NCBI RefSeq assembly: GCF_001261715.1
Contig: NZ_CVRU01000100.1
Location: forward strand, 62,001-126,000
From: Dysgonomonas sp. HGC4
GTDB taxonomy: Bacteria; Bacteroidota; Bacteroidia; Bacteroidales; Dysgonomonadaceae
DNA: 64,000 nucleotides
Direction: 5' to 3'
Of the stretch, positions 37,037-45,812 are shown in pieces (the first letter of the stretch is position 1; every line of letters starts with the position of its first letter). A program made the translations under genes and the position numbers. The notes under the pieces are model-generated. The model did not search any database and was not told the DNA's origin. It saw nothing but the letters and a program-made list of their open reading frames with translations.

Positions 37037-38878
37037 ATGAAAAAGATATTTAATATACGAACATTTCTATCTGTATTTCTGATATCCAATCTGTTTCTGT
37101 CGTCTTGTTCCTTAGATGAAGAAAATCCCGGAGGATTTACAATGGAAAAAGCTGCGGAATCTATCGAGGGATACGAATCGCTAATCAATCAATGTTATTT
37201 TTCGATGCAACGCTATTTTTATGGTACCGATAACTGGGTTACTTTAATGGAAGGTGGCACAGATTTGTGGACTTATCAAGCCAACAAATCGACCTCGTGG
37301 ACTCAATGGTTCTGGTATTTTGCAGGAGCATCGCCCAATACAACCTATACCAATAATTGGTGGAATGGCACTTACGATGGAATAGGCTCATGCAATATTG
37401 CAATTGAGTATGCAAACAAACCTCCATACAAGACCGAAGAGTTGAGAAATGCAGTTGTTGCAGAAGCCTACTTTTTGCGTGCTGTATATTATTTTAATGC
37501 AGTAGAGCAATTTGGTGGTGTAACAGCAATTACCTCACCGGCTAAAGGGATAGACTTTCATCCGGAAAGAACCGACCCTCTGACAATATATAAGGATATA
37601 ATTATCCCTGATCTCGAGTTTGCATTTAAATGGTTGCCCGTTGGAGATCATTCAACTACTTCTCGACCTACTAAAAAAGCTGCACTGGGTTTTCTGGCTA
37701 GGGCTTGTTTGCAAACAGTAGAATATGATGCTTCTAAAGCATATGCTGCTGATGCTCTTAAATATGCTCAAATGTTGATAGAGGATGCCGAAGGAGGTGG
37801 CGGTAAATATAATGCTTATCTCTATCCATCTTACGAAGATGTGTTTAAAGAGGCTAATAACTGGACAAACAAAGAGGCTTTGTGGAAACACCGTTGGTAT
37901 GCAGGAGGCGACGGTCATGGATCGAGCAATGGTAATTACAGATTGAACCGTAACAATGAGTATTTCTACTGTAAGGTTCCTAATTTCGGAGCTATGGTAG
38001 ACGATCAGGAAACCCGTTTGAAATGGGGTGGAAACCAACCGGGAATTTTCATGCCTACACAACATTTGTTGAGTTTGTATGTGCAAGAGGATGGAACGCT
38101 TGATCCTCGATTCCATCATTCATTCCAAACAGAATGGAAAACCAATCAGAAGTATACTTGGGATAAGGGCTCAGTGAATAAATATGATAAAGAAGCTTCT
38201 GTGCTTGGCAATTCTCTAGCTTTGGGTAGTTTGGCAATCAAATTTGTAATGCCTCAGGATGCAGACTATAACGCGGAAGTTGCTCAAAAACATAAAGTAC
38301 CTTACTTGTTAGTTGATTATAAGGATATTTATAATGATGCGAATAAGAATATTAATATGACCTATTCGTATGTAAATCCGTCAGCAGGTTATGTTACTAA
38401 CGGAAATTCTGAGAACTTATTTAATTATTTCTATCCATCTCTAACAAAGCATAACAGTAGCAATTACTTTGTAGCCAATGCTTCGCAAAAACGTAATGGT
38501 AATCTCAATGCTGTTTTGATAATGCGCATGGCTGATATATATCTTATTGCTGCCGAAGCCGATCTTTATGTATCGGGTGGAGCTAATGCTGCAAAATATA
38601 TCAATAAGATTCGTTCTCGTGCCGGAGCAAAGTTATTAACAGAGATGCCTACTATCCGCACTATATTGGATGAGCGTGCTCGCGAACTTTGTGGAGAAGA
38701 CAGCCGCTTTTACGACTTGAAACGTACAGGTATGCTCAAAGACGATAGTTATCTGAAAAGTACGCACCCTGATTTAGCGAAGTATTACCATGCAGAATAT
38801 GCATTACGTCCTATTTCTACAACATTTACTTCTACACTCGAAGGTGGTGGAGGTTATTATCAGAATCCGGGATATTAA
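37037..38878 (+). CDS. susD-like: SusD-like surface lipoprotein
   Basis: 613 residues. A lipoprotein signal with lipobox LSSC (Cys23 region, MKKIFNIRTFLSVFLISNLF then LSSCSLDEENPGG). The SusD fold is seen in GYESLINQCYFSMQ, VAEAYFLRAVYYFNAVEQFG (the conserved helix LRAxxYF) and the C-terminal ADIYLIAAEADLYVSGG and LDERARELCGEDSRFYDLKR. It binds the nutrient at the cell surface and closes over the SusC barrel. It is an orphan pair with susC by context. A strong terminator ends the unit. Confidence 0.95.
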   Translation: MKKIFNIRTFLSVFLISNLFLSSCSLDEENPGGFTMEKAAESIEGYESLINQCYFSMQRYFYGTDNWVTLMEGGTDLWTYQANKSTSWTQWFWYFAGASPNTTYTNNWWNGTYDGIGSCNIAIEYANKPPYKTEELRNAVVAEAYFLRAVYYFNAVEQFGGVTAITSPAKGIDFHPERTDPLTIYKDIIIPDLEFAFKWLPVGDHSTTSRPTKKAALGFLARACLQTVEYDASKAYAADALKYAQMLIEDAEGGGGKYNAYLYPSYEDVFKEANNWTNKEALWKHRWYAGGDGHGSSNGNYRLNRNNEYFYCKVPNFGAMVDDQETRLKWGGNQPGIFMPTQHLLSLYVQEDGTLDPRFHHSFQTEWKTNQKYTWDKGSVNKYDKEASVLGNSLALGSLAIKFVMPQDADYNAEVAQKHKVPYLLVDYKDIYNDANKNINMTYSYVNPSAGYVTNGNSENLFNYFYPSLTKHNSSNYFVANASQKRNGNLNAVLIMRMADIYLIAAEADLYVSGGANAAKYINKIRSRAGAKLLTEMPTIRTILDERARELCGEDSRFYDLKRTGMLKDDSYLKSTHPDLAKYYHAEYALRPISTTFTSTLEGGGGYYQNPGY

Positions 38879-38900
38879 AACATACTTCTTCCAAAAACAA

Positions 38901-38927
38901 AGAGCCTTTAATTTAAAGGCTCTTTTT
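38901..38927 (+). terminator. Terminator of the susC-susD unit
   Basis: AGAGCCTTTAA pairs with TTAAAGGCTCT, followed by TTTT; the hairpin sits 22 bases after the susD stop. Confidence 0.85.
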
Positions 38928-38974
38928 GTATGTGTATGTGTCTTGATATAAAGCAAAATAATAGTCTGGATAAA

Positions 38975-39006
38975 TTGCGATATAAAAAGAAAGAATTGTA
39001 TTTTTG
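38975..39006 (+). promoter_or_regulatory. Promoter of phoH
   Basis: TTG (38975-38977), 21 nt, then TATTTTTG (38999-39006); the ATG at 39027 follows 20 bases later. Confidence 0.6.
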
Positions 39007-39026
39007 TCAAATTGAATAAAAATTAG

Positions 39027-39995
39027 ATGATAGAACAAATAATTGTACTCGATAATGCAGATGCTGCCGTTTTTTTCGGTACCAATAATAGTAATCTGCA
39101 ATTACTAAAAACACTATTTCCTAAACTACGTATAATTGCCCGGGGTAATATTATAAAGGTAATTGGTAATGCTGAAGAGATTCCTTTCTTTGAAGAGAAG
39201 ATGAGAGATCTTGAGTTGTTTTGTGTAGATCACAATATGCTTACCGAAGATAATATTATAGATATTGTAAAAGGGAAATCTCCACAGGGGGTAAAGCAGG
39301 ATAATCTGATTATTTTCGGGATGAATGGCAAACCGATCTCGGCACGTAATGAGAACCAACAAAAGCTGGTAAATGCCTTTCAGAAAAACGATTTGGTATT
39401 TGCCCTAGGACCGGCAGGATCGGGAAAAACCTATGTGGCTATTGCTCTTGCTGTAAAAGCCTTAAAGAATAAAGAAGTCAAACGCATTATATTGAGCCGT
39501 CCCGCAGTAGAAGCCGGCGAAAAGCTGGGCTTTCTTCCTGGAGATATGAAGGATAAGATTGATCCTTACTTACAGCCTCTTTACGATGCTTTGGAAGATA
39601 TGATAACTCCCGCCAAGCTGAAAGAATATATTGAGAATAAAGTTATTCAGATAGCACCTCTTGCATTTATGCGTGGGCGTACTTTGAGCGATGCCGTTAT
39701 TATTCTGGATGAGGCTCAGAATACAAGCATACATCAGATAAAGATGTTTCTTACCCGTTTGGGGATGAATGCGAAGATGATAATAACAGGCGATGTTACT
39801 CAGATTGATTTACCACCTTCTCAGATGTCAGGCTTAAAGCATACTTTACGAGTATTGGATGGAGTGAAAGGTGTCGGAAAGATAGAATTTACGAAAGAAG
39901 ATATTGTTCGTCACAAATTGGTTCAGCTGATAGTTGATGCCTACGAAAAAGAAGACGAGAGACGTCGAAAAGAGTTCTCAGAGTCTAAAGAGTAA
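39027..39995 (+). CDS. phoH: PhoH-like ATPase
   Basis: 322 residues. An N-terminal KH-like region (about 20-100), then the PhoH domain with Walker A GPAGSGKTYVA (about 131), EAGEKLGFLPGDMKDKIDPY, Walker B VIILDEAQN and the sensor MIITGDVTQIDLP. These NTPases are linked to RNA metabolism (RNA helicase-like activity and YbeY association are reported for relatives). In this phylum phoH is often next to purC, as here. A promoter with good -33 and -7 elements precedes it. Confidence 0.93.
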   Translation: MIEQIIVLDNADAAVFFGTNNSNLQLLKTLFPKLRIIARGNIIKVIGNAEEIPFFEEKMRDLELFCVDHNMLTEDNIIDIVKGKSPQGVKQDNLIIFGMNGKPISARNENQQKLVNAFQKNDLVFALGPAGSGKTYVAIALAVKALKNKEVKRIILSRPAVEAGEKLGFLPGDMKDKIDPYLQPLYDALEDMITPAKLKEYIENKVIQIAPLAFMRGRTLSDAVIILDEAQNTSIHQIKMFLTRLGMNAKMIITGDVTQIDLPPSQMSGLKHTLRVLDGVKGVGKIEFTKEDIVRHKLVQLIVDAYEKEDERRRKEFSESKE

Positions 39996-40349
39996 TATCT
40001 GATATTACTATCAGTTTTATTTTGGATTACGAAGCTCCTAAAATAAACGGATGGTAGGCTGAGTGGCAGAGTTCTTTAAACGGTAGAGCAACGTTAATTG
40101 ACGGAAAATGTCTAATCGTGTGAGAACAAAGGACGAATTTATTTGTTGATAGAAGTAGAAATTTTTCATATTCTCTTATCTGAGATTTCATACCTTTTTA
40201 TTGCTTTCGAAGAAGTATAATTGCAATAATAAGTTGTTGTCGTGAAATATAGAAATAAAATATTTTAGACTACTCAATAAGATGGAAAAGTAAGATTTTG
40301 TAGGTAAATTTGTCGAACCCAATTTATAAAAATAAAATATATCCAGATA
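39996..40349 (+). other. Intergenic region phoH-purC, possible RNA-like stretch
   Basis: 354 bases without a gene. The segment 40050-40145 is less AT-rich than its surroundings and looks tRNA-like in places (GGCTGAGTGGCAGAG, GGTAGAGCAACG) but cannot be folded into a tRNA. GTTCTTT and AAAGGAC could pair over about 60 nt. It lies upstream of the likely purC promoter (-7 TAAATTTG at 40305-40312), so it is probably not a purC riboswitch. No known RNA family was recognised. Confidence 0.25.
40305..40312 (+). promoter_or_regulatory. -7 element for purC
   Basis: TAAATTTG matches TAnnTTTG and stands 38 bases before the ATG at 40350. Confidence 0.5.
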
Positions 40350-41294
40350 ATGAAGAATACTTTAGTTACTACCGATTATCATTTTTCAGATCAGACAAAT
40401 GTATATCATGGTAAAGTGCGTGATGTCTATTCAATTGGTAAAGATACATTGGTAATGATTGCAACAGACCGTATTTCGGCATTTGATGTTGTGTTACCAC
40501 AAGGTATCCCATATAAAGGACAGGTTTTGAATCAAATAGCAGCCAAATTTTTGGATGCAACAGCAGATATTGTTCCTAATTGGAAGCAAGCAACACCCGA
40601 TCCTATGGTAACAGTAGGTTTGCGTTGCGAGCCTTACAAAGTAGAAATGGTGATTCGCGGATACCTTACAGGTAGTGCATGGCGTGAGTACAAAAATGGC
40701 GCTCGCACACTTTGCGGTTTGTCTTTACCTGATGGTTTGAAAGAAGATCAAAAGTTTCCAACACCTATTATTACACCGACAACTAAAGCGGATGAGGGGC
40801 ATGACGAAAATATTTCGAGAGAAGAAATAATTGCTCAAGGTTTGGTTTCGAGAGAAGAATATGAGCAACTTGAAAAATATACTTTAGCTCTTTTCCAAAG
40901 AGGTACTGAAATGGCAGCTCAAAAAGGATTAATCCTTGTAGATACAAAATATGAATTTGGAAAGAAAGATGGTAAAATCTATCTGATTGACGAAATACAT
41001 ACACCCGATTCGTCTCGCTATTTTTATGCAGATACTTATCAGGATTTGTTTGCTAAAGGCCAAGAACAACGTCAACTCTCTAAAGAGTTTGTTCGTAAAT
41101 GGTTAATGGAGAACGGATTTCAAGGAAAAGAGGGACAGCACATTCCCGAAATGACAGAGGCGTATTGCAATTCTGTTTCAGAAAGATATATCGAGCTATA
41201 TGAAAAAATCGTTGGCGAGCCTTTTATGAAAGCTGATATTGCTGATGTTGAAGGTCGTATTGAGAAAAATATAACTGCTTATTTGAAAAAATAA
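40350..41294 (+). CDS. purC: SAICAR synthase (phosphoribosylaminoimidazole-succinocarboxamide synthase)
   Basis: 314 residues, in the size class of the longer PurC branch. Markers: [20 protein letters not shown] (ATP lid), [45 protein letters not shown] and [18 protein letters not shown]. It joins CAIR with aspartate in de novo purine synthesis. Other pur genes are not adjacent apart from purU 35 kb away. It is followed by its own terminator. Confidence 0.96.
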   Translation: MKNTLVTTDYHFSDQTNVYHGKVRDVYSIGKDTLVMIATDRISAFDVVLPQGIPYKGQVLNQIAAKFLDATADIVPNWKQATPDPMVTVGLRCEPYKVEMVIRGYLTGSAWREYKNGARTLCGLSLPDGLKEDQKFPTPIITPTTKADEGHDENISREEIIAQGLVSREEYEQLEKYTLALFQRGTEMAAQKGLILVDTKYEFGKKDGKIYLIDEIHTPDSSRYFYADTYQDLFAKGQEQRQLSKEFVRKWLMENGFQGKEGQHIPEMTEAYCNSVSERYIELYEKIVGEPFMKADIADVEGRIEKNITAYLKK

Positions 41295-41319
41295 ACACAG
41301 TAAATTTCAGATATAAAAT

Positions 41320-41376
41320 CGTCTGTCGGATATAAGCCAATTGTTTTTGGAAATATTCTGACAGACGTTTTTTTTA
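41320..41376 (+). terminator. Terminator of purC
   Basis: CGTCTGTC pairs with GACAGACG over an AT-rich loop that extends the stem (GGATAT/ATATTC), followed by a long T run. Confidence 0.75.
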
Positions 41377-41452
41377 TTAACGATCTGGTATGTTTTTTGC
41401 AGTATTCCTCAGTAGTGCCTATTGTTGGTGCCTATTTTATTAAAGTGTCAAA

Positions 41453-41467
41453 AAGGTTTTAGACCTT
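41453..41467 (+). repeat. Copy of the dispersed palindrome
   Basis: AAGGTTTTAGACCTT preceded by GTCAAA. It is the first of two copies in the 337-bp gap between purC and the zeta-like gene. Confidence 0.55.
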
Positions 41468-41597
41468 ATTTGGTATTTGGCGGTAAATTGTTACCTTTAT
41501 TTAAAAGCAATTGAATTATGCTTAAGTACGGCTAAATAGTTATTGCTATATTTTCAATTATGATTAATTTTGGTGGATAAACTGCTGAAGGAAAAAG

Positions 41598-41612
41598 AGG
41601 GTCTGTGACCTT
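41598..41612 (+). repeat. Copy of the dispersed palindrome before the zeta-like gene
   Basis: AGGGTCTGTGACCTT, preceded by GAAAAAG and ending 19 bases before the ATG at 41632. Confidence 0.6.
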
Positions 41613-41631
41613 AACAAGAAAACTTTAATTT

Positions 41632-42198
41632 ATGCCAAATCTCTATATTATATCCGGTTGTAATGGTGCCGGAAAAACTACGGCGTCATATACAATGTTA
41701 CCAGAGATGCTCGAGTGCAAAGAGTTTATCAATGCCGATGAGATTGCGAAGGGACTTTCTCCTTTTCAACCAGAGAAAGCTTCCATCGAAGCAGGGCGTA
41801 TAATGATACGGAGAATGGAGGAGATGTTGAGATTGCAACAGGATTTCGCCATAGAAACGACTCTCGCAACCAAATCGTATGTATCATTTATTAAAAAAGC
41901 ACAAAAAGTAGGTTATTTCGTAACATTGTTGTATTTTTGGCTCAGTTCTCCTGAATTAGCTATTAAAAGAGTCGAAGACCGAGTTAAAGCCGGCGGGCAT
42001 CATGTGCCTCAGGATGTAATTCGTCGGAGATACAGAGCAGGAGCACAAAATCTGTTTACTTTATACACTCCGATAGCGGATTACTGGTTGGTTGTTAATA
42101 ATTCGGAAAATCCGTTTCGTCTAGTAGCCGAAGGAAAGAGATCGGATATGATAGAGGAACATAATGAAGAGATTTTAAATCAAATTAAAAATATATGA
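41632..42198 (+). CDS. Zeta-toxin-like P-loop kinase (COG4185 type)
   Basis: 188 residues. Walker A is SGCNGAGKTTASY (about 8-20), followed by INADEIAKGLSPFQPEKASI, where zeta kinases hold the catalytic Asp and substrate site. FAIETTLATKSY and the HVPQDVIRRRYR arginine cluster complete the family pattern. Zeta toxins phosphorylate UDP-GlcNAc; the short stand-alone COG4185 branch is of unproven activity. It overlaps the next small ORF by ATGA, so the two are translationally coupled. No epsilon-type antitoxin precedes it. A palindrome repeat sits just upstream. Confidence 0.82.
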   Translation: MPNLYIISGCNGAGKTTASYTMLPEMLECKEFINADEIAKGLSPFQPEKASIEAGRIMIRRMEEMLRLQQDFAIETTLATKSYVSFIKKAQKVGYFVTLLYFWLSSPELAIKRVEDRVKAGGHHVPQDVIRRRYRAGAQNLFTLYTPIADYWLVVNNSENPFRLVAEGKRSDMIEEHNEEILNQIKNI

Positions 42199-42383
42199 CT
42201 CGTAACGAATTGGCTTTGAGAAGCAAATTATTGGTTGGTCTTAGTCTTTCTTATACACGTTTAATTGAAAAAAAGCAAATAGAAGATGGTAATCTCATCT
42301 TTTCGAAAAACGGTAAAATCGTTAAAGTCAGAGCTCGCAAATTGAGCAACGACGTTGAAGCTGAAGCAGCAGACGTCATTTAA
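42195..42383 (+). CDS. Small protein coupled to the zeta-like kinase
   Basis: 62 residues, charged, mixed helical/strand: LALRSKLLVGLSLSYTRLIE, then LIFSKNGKIVKVRARKL with a basic strand pair and an acidic end (DVEAEAADVI). It begins at ATG inside the stop of the kinase gene (ATGA). Many COG4185-type kinases in genome listings carry such a small coupled partner; here it is a candidate antitoxin or modulator, but nothing in the sequence proves it. Unlike epsilon-zeta, it is the second gene. Confidence 0.7.
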   Translation: MTRNELALRSKLLVGLSLSYTRLIEKKQIEDGNLIFSKNGKIVKVRARKLSNDVEAEAADVI

Positions 42384-42459
42384 GTAATAGGGCAATTTAT
42401 TGCTGAACTACTCAGTAATAAGTTAAGAGAGTCCTCTTACACTTATCAAAAGAAATAAA

Positions 42460-42474
42460 AAGGTCGGTGACCTT
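42460..42474 (+). repeat. Copy of the dispersed palindrome before ubiE
   Basis: AAGGTCGGTGACCTT, perfect AAGGTC/GACCTT arms, preceded by AAATAAA and ending 10 bases before the ubiE ATG. Confidence 0.65.
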
Positions 42475-42484
42475 AAACTTACAC

Positions 42485-43222
42485 ATGACATATCAGGCAG
42501 AAAAAGTAGTTCCTTATGAGAGTTCCGAAAATAAAGGAGCTCAGGTCGAACGTATGTTCGATTCTATTGCAGAAAACTACGATACACTGAATCATACGCT
42601 ATCTATGGGTATTGACCGTGGATGGCGCAAGAAAGGTCTTTTGACTCTAAAAGATCTCAAACCCCAATCTATTTTAGATATTGCTACAGGTACAGGCGAT
42701 TTGGCGATAGAAGCATATAGGTTGCTTGGATCGGAAAAAATCACAGGTATAGATATCTCCGAAGGGATGATGGAAGTTGGTCGTCAAAAGGTGGCTAAAT
42801 TGGGCTTGTCAGACAAAATTACTTTCGAGAAGCAAGACTGCATGGCGTTAGACATTGCAGACAATTCGTATGATGCAGCAATTGTTGCATTCGGAATACG
42901 TAATTTTGAAAATTTAGATAAGGGCTTAAAAGAAATACATCGGGTTTTAAAACCGGGAGGTAAATTGATGATACTCGAATTGTCAAGTCCCGAGAGTTTC
43001 CCTATGAAACAAGGCTACTGGCTTTATTCTCGTTTATTTATACCGACTGTTGGTCGGTTTATCTCTAAAGACAAAACTGCATACTCATATTTACCCAAAT
43101 CTATTGAAGCCTTTGTACAAGGTAAAGAGATGGTTGGAGTGCTTGCTAAAAACGGTTTCTGTAATGCGAAGTGTAAAACTTATACATTGGGAGTGTGTTC
43201 CATGTATTTGGGTGAAAAATAA
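42485..43222 (+). CDS. ubiE: Demethylmenaquinone methyltransferase
   Basis: 245 residues from ATG 42485; a GTG at 42467 is rejected because it falls in the palindrome repeat. The class I SAM methyltransferase fold shows ILDIATGTGDLAI (motif I), ITGIDISEGMMEVGRQKV, DAAIVAFGIRNFENLDKGL and GGKLMILELSSPESF. MFDSIAENYDTLNHTLSMG is the UbiE/MenG signature. It makes menaquinone in an anaerobic respiratory chain (no ubiquinone expected in this phylum). The start of a lipoprotein gene follows 12 bases later. Confidence 0.94.
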   Translation: MTYQAEKVVPYESSENKGAQVERMFDSIAENYDTLNHTLSMGIDRGWRKKGLLTLKDLKPQSILDIATGTGDLAIEAYRLLGSEKITGIDISEGMMEVGRQKVAKLGLSDKITFEKQDCMALDIADNSYDAAIVAFGIRNFENLDKGLKEIHRVLKPGGKLMILELSSPESFPMKQGYWLYSRLFIPTVGRFISKDKTAYSYLPKSIEAFVQGKEMVGVLAKNGFCNAKCKTYTLGVCSMYLGEK

Positions 43223-43234
43223 AAAATATCTATT

Positions 43235-43639
43235 ATGAAACTTACATCACTATTGAAAGTTGGTACTGCATTGTCTCTTGTTGCATTGTCTTTCGTACAA
43301 TGTACCTCGGGCAGCGATAAAATTCATCAACAATTAAAAACTGAAGTTGACGCTATAAATAAGCAGCTTCCTCAAATGATTAATACCACTATTCGTATAG
43401 ATAGTACTGTGCTTCTTAAAAATAACGATTTACAGCATTATTATACTTATACTGATACAGCGGCTTTTGATACACTTCAATTTGAAGATGAAATTGTTGC
43501 TTCGGTAAAAGAGATGACTAAAAATGATCCAGGAATGGAAGATATTCGCGGATATGGAATTTCAACTGAATATATTTACAGAAACTTGGATGGTAAGACA
43601 ATATACCGTTTTAAAATAACTCCAGAAGATTATAAGTAA
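43235..43639 (+). CDS. Small lipoprotein of unknown function
   Basis: 134 residues. Lipoprotein signal peptide MKLTSLLKVGTALSLVALSF ending in lipobox FVQC, then a polar domain (VDAINKQLPQMINTTIRIDS, YTDTAAFDTLQFEDEIV, YIYRNLDGKTIYRFKI). I do not recognise a family. It follows ubiE closely and shares its terminator. Confidence 0.75.
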   Translation: MKLTSLLKVGTALSLVALSFVQCTSGSDKIHQQLKTEVDAINKQLPQMINTTIRIDSTVLLKNNDLQHYYTYTDTAAFDTLQFEDEIVASVKEMTKNDPGMEDIRGYGISTEYIYRNLDGKTIYRFKITPEDYK

Positions 43640-43670
43640 ATTCTGATTCTTCGGAATAAGATATAACAAA

Positions 43671-43702
43671 AAAAGAGAGGCAATTAATTGTCTCTCTTTT
43701 TT
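43671..43702. terminator. Bidirectional terminator between the lipoprotein and mgsA
   Basis: AAAAGAGAGGCAATT pairs with AATTGTCTCTCTTTT; A/T-rich on both sides. It serves both convergent genes. Confidence 0.85.
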
Positions 43703-43728
43703 ATGCAATATAGGAAAGAATTGGCGGC

Positions 43729-44208
43729 TTAGCCTTTTATCTTACCATATATTTCATCAAATTTCTCACGATCGAAGCGTTCGTAACGAGGTTTTGTTGG
43801 TGTATAATCATCATTATCCCAAAGGGTGCTGGTGATCATCAAATCGGCGCTGTAACGATTGCATGCAATCGGCACATTGTGTACACGACACTGGCGCAAT
43901 AACATCATAATATCTGCCTCGTGTGGTTGCGGATTCAAGTCATCGATAAGGAAAACGGCCATATTGATTTCTTGACGTACTACCATTGCTGCTATTTCGG
44001 CATCACCACCCAAAGGTCCCGAGTTCATACAGGTTATTTCAGCATCAATACCTTTTTCGCTGAAAGCTTGTCGGATAAGAAGCCCTGTGGTTCCTGTGCA
44101 TACCAGATGATGGCTTGATAGGAAATCTGAATTATAGTAACACCAGTCTACCATATCGGCTTTGCGATGGTCGTGTGCTACTAGAGCTATAGTCAATCGT
44201 TTTCTCAT
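43729..44208 (-). CDS. mgsA: Methylglyoxal synthase
   Basis: 159 residues. Family motifs: ALVAHDHRKADMVDW (substrate His and Lys region), TGTTGLLIRQAF, SGPLGGDAEIAAMVV with the catalytic Asp, FLIDDLNPQPHEADIMMLLR and the RVHNVPIACNRYSADLMI end block. It converts DHAP to methylglyoxal and phosphate, a bypass under phosphate limitation. It is convergent with the lipoprotein gene and followed upstream by pepT on the same strand, 86 bases apart. Confidence 0.95.
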   Translation of the reverse strand: MRKRLTIALVAHDHRKADMVDWCYYNSDFLSSHHLVCTGTTGLLIRQAFSEKGIDAEITCMNSGPLGGDAEIAAMVVRQEINMAVFLIDDLNPQPHEADIMMLLRQCRVHNVPIACNRYSADLMITSTLWDNDDYTPTKPRYERFDREKFDEIYGKIKG

Positions 44209-44288
44209 ATTTTTTGTTTTAAAGCAATAGAGCTTTGTATTTTTAATTTTGATAATTTATCAAAAAAGAATTATTCGTTGGTGCTAAA

Positions 44289-44303
44289 AAGGTATTAACC
44301 CTT
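44289..44303 (+). repeat. Copy of the dispersed palindrome at the pepT stop
   Basis: AAGGTATTAACCCTT with symmetrical flanks GCTAA and TTAGC; the pepT stop codon lies at its centre. Confidence 0.4.
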
Positions 44304-45518
44304 AGCTACTAATTCGGCAATCTTTACGATTACTTGTACAGCTTTTTCTAAAGATGGGATAGGTACGTATTCGTAACGTCCGTGGAAATTTAATCCTCCC
44401 GCGAATATGTTAGGGCAGGGTAGTCCCATGAATGAAAGTCTAGCGCCATCTGTACCTCCTCTGATGGGTTTTACAAGAGGTGTTATACCTAGTTCCTGCA
44501 TTGCGTTGAAAGCGTAGTCTACGATCTGTATAACAGGCTCTACTTTTTCGCGCATGTTGTAATACTGATCTTTTATCTCAAGCGAAATAGTACTGCTTGG
44601 ATATAGTTTTTGCAGGTATTCAACACTATCTCTCATTATTTGTTTTCTGTTTTCAAATAATGCTTTGTCGTGATCGCGAATAATGAATGATACTGAGGCT
44701 GAATCAACCGAGCCAGACATTCCCATCAAGTGGAAGAATCCTTCGTAATGAGAAGTATGCTCGGGTCTTTCATTTGCAGGAATGAGTGATACTAGTTTAT
44801 TGGCTACAATAAGTGCATTAATCATCTTGTCTTTAGCCGATCCCGGATGTACACTACGTCCTTGTATGTTTATTTTTACGCCGGCTGCATTGAAGTTTTC
44901 GTATTCAAGTTCGCCTAACTCTCCACCATCCATAGTGTAAGCCCATTCGGCTCCGAATTTTTCTACATCAAACTCATCAGCTCCTGCTCCTATCTCTTCG
45001 TCAGGAGTAAAGCAAATGCGTATTTTACCATGTTTAATCTCTGGATGATCCTTCAGGTATTTCATAGCTGTTATAATTTCGGCTATACCTGCTTTATCGT
45101 CTGCACCTAATAGGGTAGTTCCATCGGTTACAATGATATCCTGATCGGTGAACTTCAATAGTTCGGGGAAATCATTTGGCGAAAGTACTATATTAAGATC
45201 TTTATTCAGTATAATATCTTTTCCGTCGTATGCTTTTACAATACGTGGGTTTACATTCTTTCCTGTTAAATCGGGACTTGTATCCATGTGCGCAACAAAA
45301 CCGATTGTTGGTATCTTTTTATCCGAAGTGGCAGGTAAAGTTGCCATCAAATATCCATTACCGTCTAATGATATATCTTCGAGCCCTATTTCTATCAGTT
45401 CTTTTTTTAGCTCTTCTGCTAATACTAATTGTCCCGGAGTACTGGGAGTAGTGTGAGTTTCTGTACTTGACTCGGTGTCAAATTTCACATATTTGATAAA
45501 TCTGTCGACTACATTCAT
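44295..45518 (-). CDS. pepT: Peptidase T (tripeptidase)
   Basis: 407 residues, M20B metallopeptidase. Zinc ligands and catalytic residues: [10 protein letters not shown] (His, Asp), [15 protein letters not shown] (bridging Asp), [17 protein letters not shown] (Glu general base and Glu ligand), [15 protein letters not shown], and [15 protein letters not shown] (last His). It removes the N-terminal residue from tripeptides in the cytoplasm. The leader of about 110 bases contains a stem-loop with a long T run. It is divergent from the SRP RNA gene. Confidence 0.96.
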   Translation of the reverse strand: MNVVDRFIKYVKFDTESSTETHTTPSTPGQLVLAEELKKELIEIGLEDISLDGNGYLMATLPATSDKKIPTIGFVAHMDTSPDLTGKNVNPRIVKAYDGKDIILNKDLNIVLSPNDFPELLKFTDQDIIVTDGTTLLGADDKAGIAEIITAMKYLKDHPEIKHGKIRICFTPDEEIGAGADEFDVEKFGAEWAYTMDGGELGELEYENFNAAGVKINIQGRSVHPGSAKDKMINALIVANKLVSLIPANERPEHTSHYEGFFHLMGMSGSVDSASVSFIIRDHDKALFENRKQIMRDSVEYLQKLYPSSTISLEIKDQYYNMREKVEPVIQIVDYAFNAMQELGITPLVKPIRGGTDGARLSFMGLPCPNIFAGGLNFHGRYEYVPIPSLEKAVQVIVKIAELVAKG

Positions 45519-45556
45519 CGTTTTTGTTCAAGTTTTAAATTATTTTCAAAAAAAAT

Positions 45557-45642
45557 ATCAGCCTTTAAAAAGAACTTTTGAATTTATAACTAATTGCATT
45601 TAAAATAATTATTCCCCCGGCTGATTCTTATCAACAAAGATA
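45557..45642 (-). promoter_or_regulatory. pepT leader with long-loop terminator-like stem
   Basis: On the minus strand, the -7 element TATCTTTG (45642-45635) gives a start near 45628. ATCAGCC (45625-45619) pairs with GGCTGAT (45563-45557) and is followed by ATTTTTTTTG. A 13-codon ORF (ATG at 45599, stop TGA at 45560-45558) ends inside the second arm, so its translation would melt the stem. Attenuation is possible but unproven. Confidence 0.35.
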
Positions 45643-45679
45643 CTAAAATGAAATCAAAGGAAAAAGAGTACTTAGTATT

Positions 45680-45708
45680 TTGGAATGTGAAAAAAATATC
45701 TACCTTTG
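45680..45708 (+). promoter_or_regulatory. Promoter of the SRP RNA-tRNA unit
   Basis: TTG (45680-45682), 18 nt, then TACCTTTG (45701-45708), just before the RNA start. Confidence 0.65.
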
Positions 45709-45711
45709 TGC

Positions 45712-45811
45712 CCGGGTAAGCCCTATACGGTCAGCTCCTGATTAATCCCCCAGGGTTTGATCGCAGCAAGGGTAGTCGGTTGAGCGGCGCGATATAGTAA
45801 GTTTACCCACC
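45712..45811 (+). ncRNA. ffs: SRP (4.5S-like) RNA
   Basis: A hairpin RNA of about 100 nt. The ends pair as GGGTAA/TTACCC, with inner helices CTATA/TATAG, GCTC/GAGC and CTGATTAATCCC/GGGTAGTCGG. The apical domain keeps the SRP core: CCAGG on the 5' side and GCAGCAAGGG on the 3' side, which match the Ffh-binding CAGG and AGCAGC sequences. The tetraloop is not the usual GGAA but TTTG-like. The RNA forms the signal recognition particle with Ffh. It is directly followed by tRNA-Thr. Confidence 0.82.
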
Positions 45812-45812
45812 T

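Noticed and set aside
41400-41631. Epsilon-type antitoxin gene before the zeta-like kinase
   Set aside because: No frame of suitable size; only palindrome copies and AT-rich sequence.
42467-42484. GTG start of ubiE
   Set aside because: It lies within the palindrome repeat; the ATG at 42485 gives the usual N-terminus.
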